Below are positions 1 to 8,226 of a stretch of DNA of 13,024 nucleotides, in pieces. Position 1 is the stretch's first letter; each line of letters opens with the position of its first letter. The translations under genes were made by a program, and so were the position numbers. The stretch spans positions 1 through 13,024 of the forward strand of contig JAPKHB010000073.1 in NCBI GenBank assembly GCA_026647295.1. The letters are read 5' to 3'. This DNA is from Planctomycetota bacterium. GTDB lineage: Bacteria; Planctomycetota; PLA2; JAEUHO01. The notes beneath the pieces are model-generated. The model was given only the letters and a program-made list of their open reading frames with translations. It was not told the origin of the DNA and ran no database searches.

Positions 1-345
1 AGGATATAAAATCTACAACCTATGCAGACATCAGAGATGTAGAGAGCCAAAAGCAATTGAAAAAAGCATTCCAATACAAATACTTATTTGAAAACGATAA
101 AGAAAGTTTGGACTTGCTTTTTTCTAATATTGACGACCCAACTCAATCAATGGAATCAATCGTTAATTACATAACTTCAGGGGAGGGACATTTTAACGGT
201 ATTACAAATTGGGAAGACTTAAAAGAGGAAATTAAGAAGCATCAAGAAAAAGGCGACACAGGAAAAGACAAAACAATTTCTGTTTTGAGTTGGAGGAAGT
301 TTTACCGCTTGTTCAGAAAGGCATTAGAAAGAAACCTATTCTTCG
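1..345 (+). CDS. Internal fragment of an unrecognised protein, AT-rich origin
   Basis: The reading frame that begins at base 3 stays open from the left edge to the composition break, about 114 codons, although the DNA is only about 34% G+C and a random frame would be expected to hit several stops. This is therefore real coding sequence with its start lying off the left edge. The encoded segment is hydrophilic and rich in Lys, Glu, Asn and Asp (for example NDKESLDLLF, ITNWEDLKEEIKKH, WRKFYRLFRKALERN), with no membrane segment or signal peptide. I do not recognise the family. Codon use is typical of a low-GC genome such as Bacteroidota and unlike everything downstream. Past about base 345 the same frame continues into Arg/Pro/Gly-rich translation that is antisense to the GNAT gene, so the true C-terminus is missing. 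A TTG at 57 is in frame but is unlikely to be the start, because the frame is open upstream. Confidence 0.6.
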
Positions 346-1175
346 AAGGTCGCCTTGTGCACCACCAGCATCGGACCCGCCCGCAGCAGCATCTCCATCG
401 CCACGGTGTGCGGGCCGACCGTGAGCGTGTGCCACAGCAGTCCGCCCGAGGGCGCCAGGTGCTCGACCACGTCGGCGTAGAAGCGGATGCGCTCGGGGCG
501 GGCGCCGAGCGCGGTCCCCCGGCGGCCCTTCCAGCCGGCCTGCTCGAGGGGGAGGAACGCGGCCAGGGTCGCGCGGGCGGCGTCGATTCCCTCGCGAAGC
601 ACCAGTTCGACCGGGCCCAGTTCGGCCAGTTGGCGGGCGCCCCGCTGGAGCTTGTCGCGCGCGTTGCGGCTCAACTGCGCGACCAACGCATCCTCGTTGC
701 CGTCGGCGGGCAGCCGAGCCATGAGGTCACGGGCCCAGGTGAGGCGGGTGCGCCAGCCCGGGTGCCCCGCGCCCACCTGCCGGGCCGCGGTGCTGTCCTC
801 GGCCAGCCCATCCACGTAGACGCCGAGCGGGCGGGGGACGTCGCGGCCCAGCGCGTCGAGCAGCGCGGCGTAGGCGTCGCGCGCGGCGGCCTCCTCGGGG
901 GCGAGGAGCAGCGAGGCCAGGGGCGAATGGCGGTCGATGGTGAGGTGGCGCACGCGGGCGCCGCGGGTCACGAGCACGCCGGCCAGGTCCCCCGCCGCCC
1001 CGTAGGCGAAGTACGCGCTCCACGGGGCGCCCGGGGGCAGCCGGTGCGTGAGCCAGGGGATCACCCAGCCCGGGCGCCCGTAGGGCAGGGGCGGGACGGC
1101 CCGGACCGCGAGCCGGTCCCAGGCGGGGGCGTGTTCCGCCAGCGCCGCCAGGTCGCGGACGACGGTGACGCTCAC
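336..1175 (-). CDS. GNAT-fold acyltransferase (BioF2/CelD-like, Acetyltransf_6), C-terminally truncated
   Basis: The product belongs to the GNAT-like group often annotated as BioF2-like or CelD/BcsL acetyltransferase, related in fold to FemAB aminoacyltransferases. The specific substrate is unknown. The family signature lies in the second half: LSRNARDKLQRGARQL (about residues 168-183), followed by a helix leading to the EQAGWKGRRGTAL segment (211-223) and the strand pair around GGLLWHTLTVG (244-254) and TVAMEMLLRAG (257-267). Family members normally continue about 40-50 residues past the HKATFEE point where this one stops at 279 residues. The TAG used as stop lies in the AT-rich DNA, so the natural C-terminus is missing. 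The chosen start is GTG at 1175, 22 bp after the gcvP stop on the same strand, so it is probably co-transcribed with gcvP. No strong ribosome binding site is visible. The family call is fairly secure; a role connected to gcvP is not implied. Confidence 0.75.
   Translation of the reverse strand: MSVTVVRDLAALAEHAPAWDRLAVRAVPPLPYGRPGWVIPWLTHRLPPGAPWSAYFAYGAAGDLAGVLVTRGARVRHLTIDRHSPLASLLLAPEEAAARDAYAALLDALGRDVPRPLGVYVDGLAEDSTAARQVGAGHPGWRTRLTWARDLMARLPADGNEDALVAQLSRNARDKLQRGARQLAELGPVELVLREGIDAARATLAAFLPLEQAGWKGRRGTALGARPERIRFYADVVEHLAPSGGLLWHTLTVGPHTVAMEMLLRAGPMLVVHKATFEE
341..348. other. Composition break / chimeric junction at a palindrome
   Basis: Base composition changes within a few bases from about 34% G+C to over 70%. 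The break falls on the perfect 8-bp palindrome CTTCGAAG. Two genes on opposite strands run into each other here: the AT-rich frame on the plus strand and the GNAT acyltransferase on the minus strand. Both lose their C-terminal ends at this point. The GNAT frame meets a TAG (336-338) three codons after its last plausible native residues. The arrangement indicates that two unrelated molecules were joined, either in the assembly or library or by an illegitimate recombination event. Confidence 0.75.
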
Positions 1176-1197
1176 CGGGCCGGCGGCCCCGCCCCCG

Positions 1198-4134
<2,937 letters not shown>

Positions 4135-4137
4135 GGG

Positions 4138-4143
4138 CTCCTC
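4138..4143 (-). promoter_or_regulatory. Ribosome binding site of gcvP
   Basis: Read on the minus strand this is GAGGAG, followed by CCC and the ATG at 4134. It supports this ATG over frame-open positions further upstream, although the 3-base spacing is shorter than usual. Confidence 0.5.
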
Positions 4144-4160
4144 GGGGCGTTGCGCCCGGT

Positions 4161-4179
4161 GGCGGGGGCTCCCCCCGCC
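4161..4179 (-). terminator. GC hairpin between gdhA and gcvP
   Basis: A perfect 8-bp inverted repeat (GGCGGGGG / CCCCCGCC, 3-base loop) lies in the 107-bp gap, 62 bases after the gdhA stop and 27 bases before the gcvP ATG. A second, shorter inverted repeat (GGGCG-TTG-CGCCC, 4145-4157) lies between it and the gcvP ribosome binding site. No T tract follows in the minus-strand direction, so this is not a classical intrinsic terminator. It could attenuate read-through into gcvP, protect the gdhA mRNA 3' end, or be a chance product of the high G+C content. Confidence 0.3.
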
Positions 4180-4241
4180 GACACCCCGCCCTTGTACCCC
4201 TGCCGCCCGCCAACCCAGCGCCTTGGACGAAGTGCGTGCGG

Positions 4242-5594
4242 TCAGTACAGGCCCTGGGCCAACATGGCCTCGGCCACCTTGACGAAGCCCCCGACGTTGG
4301 CGCCCCGGACGTAGTCCACGCCCCCGTCGACGCGCTCCCCGTGGCGGACGCAGGTCGTATGGATCGCCTGGATGATCGCGCACAGGCGGCCGTCCACCTC
4401 CGCGCGCGTCCAGGTGAGGCGCTGGGAGTTCTGGCTCTGCTCCAGGCCCGACACCGCCACGCCGCCGGCGTTGGCCGCCTTGCCCGGTCCGAACAGCACC
4501 CCCGCGGCCTGCAGCACGTCCAACGCGCGGGCGGTGGTGGGCATGTTGGCGCCCTCGCAAAGGGCCTCGAGCCCCCCCTGGACGAGGGCGCGGGCGTCGG
4601 CCTCGTCCACCTCGTTCTGGGTGGCGCAGGGGAAGGCGAGTTCGCCCCCGACGCCCCAGGGCCGCGCCCCCGGGTGGTAGGCCGAGCGGAAGTGTTCCGC
4701 GTACTCCCGGATGCGCCCCCGGCGGCGGAACTTGAGGTCCCGCACCCAGGCCAGCCGTTCCTCGTCCAGCCCCTCGGGGTCGTGCACGAAGCCGTCGGAG
4801 TCCGAGAGCGTGACGACGCGGGCGCCGAGTTGCACCAGCTTCTCGGCGGTGTACAGGGCCACGTTCCCGGAGCCGCTCACCAGGCAGGTGCGCCCCTCCA
4901 CGGAGTGTCCGAGGCGGCCCAGCATGGCCTGGGCGAAGTAGACGCAGCCGTAGCCCGTGGCCTCCGGCCGGATCAGGCTCCCGCCGTAGGCGAGGCCCTT
5001 GCCGGTGAGCGCGGGCTCCCAGCGCCCGGTGAGGTGCTTGTAGGCTCCGAAGAGGTAGCCGATCTCGCGGGCGCCCACGCCGATGTCGCCCGCGGGCACG
5101 TCGGCGTCCTTGCCGATGTGCCGGTACAGCTCGGCCATGAAGGCCTGGCAGAAGCGCATCACCTCGGCGTCCGAGCGGCCCTTGGGGTCGAAGTCGCTCC
5201 CGCCCTTGGCGCCGCCCATGGGCAGGCCCGTGAGGCTGTTCTTGAAGATCTGCTCGAAGCCGAGGAACTTCACCACGCCCAGGCGGACCGACGGGTGGAA
5301 GCGCAGCCCGCCCTTGTAGGGGCCGATGGCGTTGTTGAACTGGACGCGGTAGCCGCGGTTCACGTTCACCCGCCCGGCGTCGTCGCGCCACGTGACCCGG
5401 AAGGAGATGGCGCGGTCCGGCTCGACGAGCCGCTCCAGGATGCCCGCCTCCAGGAACTCGGGCCGGTCCTCGATCACCGGCCACACCGACTCCACCACCT
5501 CGGCCACGGCCTGGTGGAAGTCGGCCTCGCCGGGCGTGCGGCCCACGAGGCGCTCCAGGAACGCGTGCGCGCGCGAGTTCGTGGTCGCGGTCAT
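4242..5594 (-). CDS. gdhA: Glutamate dehydrogenase, probably NADP-dependent
   Basis: The enzyme is a hexameric cytoplasmic dehydrogenase that interconverts glutamate with 2-oxoglutarate and ammonium. At 450 residues it matches the small bacterial GDH class. The substrate pocket motif GPYKGGLRFHPSV is at residues 91-103. The catalytic lysine is K130 in PMGGAKGGSDFDP, and the expected catalytic aspartate is D170 in PAGDIGVG. The dinucleotide-binding loop GSGNVALY is at 241-248. The segment after the second strand reads LSDSDGFVHD (263-272), closer to the NADP-type ASDSSG pattern of E. coli than to the NAD-type LSGPDG pattern of Clostridium, so NADP preference is likely but not proved. The C-terminus GANVGGFVKVAEAMLAQG is canonical. 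The ATG at 5594 has GGAGG 6 bases upstream. It is first in the minus-strand group gdhA-gcvP-GNAT and divergent from the lipoprotein-resB-ccsA operon. Confidence 0.97.
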   Translation of the reverse strand: MTATTNSRAHAFLERLVGRTPGEADFHQAVAEVVESVWPVIEDRPEFLEAGILERLVEPDRAISFRVTWRDDAGRVNVNRGYRVQFNNAIGPYKGGLRFHPSVRLGVVKFLGFEQIFKNSLTGLPMGGAKGGSDFDPKGRSDAEVMRFCQAFMAELYRHIGKDADVPAGDIGVGAREIGYLFGAYKHLTGRWEPALTGKGLAYGGSLIRPEATGYGCVYFAQAMLGRLGHSVEGRTCLVSGSGNVALYTAEKLVQLGARVVTLSDSDGFVHDPEGLDEERLAWVRDLKFRRRGRIREYAEHFRSAYHPGARPWGVGGELAFPCATQNEVDEADARALVQGGLEALCEGANMPTTARALDVLQAAGVLFGPGKAANAGGVAVSGLEQSQNSQRLTWTRAEVDGRLCAIIQAIHTTCVRHGERVDGGVDYVRGANVGGFVKVAEAMLAQGLY

Positions 5595-5600
5595 CCAGGA

Positions 5601-5605
5601 CCTCC
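5601..5605 (-). promoter_or_regulatory. Ribosome binding site of gdhA
   Basis: GGAGG on the minus strand, 6 bases before the ATG at 5594. This is the best-placed Shine-Dalgarno in the window and it fixes the gdhA start. Confidence 0.75.
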
Positions 5606-5761
5606 GGCCCGGCGGTCAAGGCTACCGGGGTCCGCCCCCCGACCCCCGGGCGGGCGCCTGGAGGGGGGGGCGCGCGGGGGCGTCGCGGTCGGGCAGGCGG
5701 GGCCGGGCCCGAGGGCGCGGACTACACTCGGCGGTCCCCCCGTTGATCCCCCGATCCCCAC

Positions 5762-5765
5762 GGAG
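5762..5765 (+). promoter_or_regulatory. Ribosome binding site of the lipoprotein gene
   Basis: GGAG lies 5 bases before the ATG at 5771 and supports that start. The start is also required to give a complete lipoprotein signal peptide. Confidence 0.6.
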
Positions 5766-5770
5766 AGTCG

Positions 5771-6931
5771 ATGCGGTTGCCGATCGCCCGGAGCACCCCT
5801 GTGTGGCCCGCGGGCCCCCTGGCGGCCGTGGGCGTGCTGCTGGCTGGCGCCCTGGGGCTCGCCGGCTGCGGGGGCGACGAGCCCCTGGAGGTGCCCGAGG
5901 CGCGCCGGGGCCCCCCGCGCCTTGAGGCCCCCGCCCCCGGCGCCTCGGACCTCGTGCGCCTGGGGCTCGTCCGCCCCGACGCGGGTCCCCCGCGCTTTGA
6001 CCTCGACCTGCCCGAGGGCTGGGTGCGCCGCGAGCCCTCGTCGATGCGCCTGGTCAACCTCGGCCTCGCCGCGCACCCCGAGGTGGAGTGCTACCTCACG
6101 GCGCTGGCGGCGGCGGGCAACACGTTGCTGGGCAACCTGAACCGGTGGCGGCGCCAGATGGGGGCCGACCCGGTCGAAGCCGACGCGCTGGCGGCGCTTC
6201 CGCGCCATGGCCTGCTGGGCCAGGAGGCGGTGTTCGTCGAACTCGCCGGCACCTACTCCGACGCCATGTCGGGCGCCGAGCCGCGCCCCGACCAGGCCCT
6301 GCTCGGCCTGCTGGCCGTCATGGACCGCACCTTCGTCACCTTCAAGATGACCGGCCCAAGGGCCGTGGTGGAGGGCGAGCGCGAGCGCTTCCTCGCCGTG
6401 GCGGCGAGCCTCAAGGCCCGCTTCCGCGACACCCCGGCGCCCGCCGACGCCCCCGCGCCCGCCCCGGCCGCTCCGCCGGGCCCCCAGCCCGAGGTCGAGC
6501 GCGGGACCCTGCGCTGGACGGCGCCGTCCGGGTGGACCTCCATGGGCGCCAGCGGCATGCGCGAGGTCACCTTCCGGATCGGGGAGGACGGCACCGAGTG
6601 CTGGATCACCTTCCTCGGGCCCGCCGCGGGCGGCGTCGAGGCCAACGTGAACCGCTGGCGCGGCGAGATGGGCCAGCCGCCCCTGGGGCCGGCCGAACTC
6701 GACGCGCTGCCGCGCCTGGACGTGCTGGGGGTGAAGGGGGTCCTCGTCGCCGTGGAAGGAGAGTGGCAGGGGATGGGCAAGCCGCCGCTCGCCCAGGCCG
6801 GGCTGCTGGGTCTGGTGGCCGAACTCCCCGACCGCACGTTGTTCGTCAAGTTGGTGGGCCCGGCCGAGGCGGTGCGTGCGCAGCGCGAGCCCTTCGAGGC
6901 CTTCTGCCGCTCGCTGGAGCCGCGTTCGTGA
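5771..6931 (+). CDS. Lipoprotein with two tandem homologous domains, first gene of the ccs operon
   Basis: The 386-residue product starts with a lipoprotein signal peptide: positively charged start, hydrophobic stretch around PLAAVGVLLAGALGLAGC, and a lipobox LAGC whose Cys is residue 33, so it should be a lipid-anchored envelope protein. After a Pro-rich linker come two related domains, about residues 76-216 and 246-384, separated by an Ala/Pro-rich linker (219-242). Shared motifs include GW at 83-84 and 254-255, the MR of SSMR (91-94) and SGMR (261-264), EC at 106-107 and 276-277, NLNRWRRQMG (122-131) and NVNRWRGEMG (292-301), DALAALPR and AELDALPR, and F-K-M-TGP (191-196) and F-V-K-LVGP (358-364). 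No catalytic motif is apparent and I cannot name a function. The stop overlaps the resB GTG by 4 bp, so translation is probably coupled. From context it is likely an accessory of cytochrome c maturation or respiration. Confidence 0.85.
   Translation: MRLPIARSTPVWPAGPLAAVGVLLAGALGLAGCGGDEPLEVPEARRGPPRLEAPAPGASDLVRLGLVRPDAGPPRFDLDLPEGWVRREPSSMRLVNLGLAAHPEVECYLTALAAAGNTLLGNLNRWRRQMGADPVEADALAALPRHGLLGQEAVFVELAGTYSDAMSGAEPRPDQALLGLLAVMDRTFVTFKMTGPRAVVEGERERFLAVAASLKARFRDTPAPADAPAPAPAAPPGPQPEVERGTLRWTAPSGWTSMGASGMREVTFRIGEDGTECWITFLGPAAGGVEANVNRWRGEMGQPPLGPAELDALPRLDVLGVKGVLVAVEGEWQGMGKPPLAQAGLLGLVAELPDRTLFVKLVGPAEAVRAQREPFEAFCRSLEPRS
5996..6922 (+). repeat. Internal protein-level duplication in the lipoprotein
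   Basis: Bases 5996-6418 and 6506-6922 encode two copies of a domain of about 140 residues that align over their full length by eye with the same order of motifs (GW, MR, EC, N-x-NRWR-x2-MG, ALPR, LLGL, DRTF/DRTL, GP, F..SL). Identity is partial, so the duplication is old rather than a recent DNA repeat. Confidence 0.8.
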
Positions 6932-8226
6932 GCGACGTTCCGGCCCCCACCCTCACCGCGGCCGGACGCGCCGGGCCCGCGGCGCCCCCGGCCCGAGCCC
7001 CCGGGCCCGCGGACCTGCTCCGCCGGGTCGTGGACGTGCTCGGGTCCTTCGGCCTGGCGTGCGTGATCCTCGCGCTGCTCACCGTGCTCACGCTGGCGGG
7101 CACGCTCGCCCAGACCCACAAGAGCCTCTTCGACGTGCAGGAGGAGTACTTCGAGTCGCTGTTCGTGCTGGCCGAGTTCGGGCCGCTGCGCGTCCCCCTG
7201 CCCGGCGCCTACCTGCTGCTGGTCCTGCTGGCCCTCAACCTCGTGGTGGGGGGGCTGGTGCGGATCCGCAAGCGCCTCGCGACCGTCGGCGTGCTCGTGG
7301 TCCACGCCGGCATGCTGGCGCTGCTGGGCGGTGGGCTGGTGGAGTACCTGGCCTCCGATCGCGGCTCCCTGCGCCTGTACGAGGGCGAGACGGGCGCCGT
7401 GTTCCAGAGCGGGGAGCTGTGGGACCTCGTCGTGGAGGAGGTCGCCCCCGACGGCCAAGCCCGCGCCTGGGTCGTCCCGGTGGAGGAGATCGCCGGGGCG
7501 GGGCCGGGCCGCCTGCGTTCGCTGCGGCTGGCGGGCCTGGACCCAGGCCTCCAGGTCGGCGACTACGTGCGCAACGCGGAGGTCGTGCCCGTGTTCGCCC
7601 CCGAGGCGGGTGCGCACGGGGCGCCCGATCCCCACGGTCCGCACGGCGCCCCGGCGCGCCCCACGGGCTACCGCGTACGGCGCCTGGACCCCCACCCGGT
7701 GAGCGCCGAGCAGAACGTACCGGCGCTGCGCGTCCTGGTCGCCGCGGGCGAGGGGCTCCAGGAGGGGGTCCTGTGGGGGAACCAGGCGTTTCCCTGGGAG
7801 GTGCGCACGGGCGAGGCGGCGCTGCGCCTGGACCTGCGGCGGCGCGAGTTCGAGTTGCCCTTCGCCATCCGGCTCGAGGAGTTCGTCAAGGAGGACCACC
7901 CGGGCACGCGTCTGCCGCGGCGCTTCTCCTCCTACGTCACGAAGGTCGAGGGCCGCGTCGAGACGCGGATCCACATCACGATGAACGAGCCGCTGCGCCA
8001 CGAGGGCTACACCCTGTACCAGTCGGGGTGGGGGCCGCAGAGCGAGCGCGAGCCGCCGTGGCCCTACTCCGTGTTCTCCGTGGTGCGCAACCCGGCCGAC
8101 CGGGTCCCCGCGTGGGCCTGCCTGGTGCTGGCCGTCGGCCTCCTCTTCCACTTCCTGCTCAAGCTGGTGAACTACGCGCGCGCCGAGGCCCGCAGAAGCC
8201 CGGCGCGCCGGGCGGGGGCGCCATGA
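6928..8226 (+). CDS. resB: ResB/Ccs1-like cytochrome c biogenesis membrane protein
   Basis: ResB (Ccs1, CcsB) is one half of the System II heme export and cytochrome c synthetase complex in the cytoplasmic membrane, with CcsA as the other half. The 432 residues have the expected topology: three N-terminal membrane segments (about 39-61, 94-112, 120-140), a large extracytoplasmic domain, and a final membrane segment (about 395-414). The family motif near the C-terminal end of the soluble domain reads MNEPLRHEGYTLYQSGWG (352-369). H126 in the third membrane segment is placed like the membrane histidine of the CcsB part of fused CcsBA proteins; H408 lies in the last segment. A His/Pro/Gly/Ala-rich stretch at 228-246 is an unusual loop. 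The start chosen is GTG at 6928, whose GTGA overlaps the lipoprotein stop. The stop overlaps the ccsA ATG in the same way, which supports a single coupled operon. Confidence 0.9.
   Translation: MSDVPAPTLTAAGRAGPAAPPARAPGPADLLRRVVDVLGSFGLACVILALLTVLTLAGTLAQTHKSLFDVQEEYFESLFVLAEFGPLRVPLPGAYLLLVLLALNLVVGGLVRIRKRLATVGVLVVHAGMLALLGGGLVEYLASDRGSLRLYEGETGAVFQSGELWDLVVEEVAPDGQARAWVVPVEEIAGAGPGRLRSLRLAGLDPGLQVGDYVRNAEVVPVFAPEAGAHGAPDPHGPHGAPARPTGYRVRRLDPHPVSAEQNVPALRVLVAAGEGLQEGVLWGNQAFPWEVRTGEAALRLDLRRREFELPFAIRLEEFVKEDHPGTRLPRRFSSYVTKVEGRVETRIHITMNEPLRHEGYTLYQSGWGPQSEREPPWPYSVFSVVRNPADRVPAWACLVLAVGLLFHFLLKLVNYARAEARRSPARRAGAP

Larger units (their letters stand above)
5595..5770. promoter_or_regulatory. 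Divergent intergenic region with G-run cluster and weak -10 candidate
   Basis: This 176-bp gap must hold the promoters of both gdhA (minus) and the lipoprotein-resB-ccsA operon (plus). On the plus strand TACACT at 5723-5728 resembles a -10 box and lies about 42 bases before the ATG at 5771; no convincing -35 box accompanies it. The same bases read TGTAGT on the minus strand. Between 5663 and 5707 the plus strand has five G-runs of 3 to 8 Gs (5663-5670, 5676-5680, 5691-5693, 5699-5702, 5705-5707), a possible quadruplex-forming tract. An imperfect inverted repeat (CCGGGGTC at 5625-5632, GACCCCCGG at 5641-5649) sits closer to gdhA. No operator I can name is present. Confidence 0.35.

Noticed and set aside
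6088..6927. An N-terminal extension of ResB overlapping the lipoprotein gene in another frame
   Set aside because: It is an alternative frame of the lipoprotein. The GTG at 6928 gives a normal ResB N-terminus and a standard 4-bp overlap.
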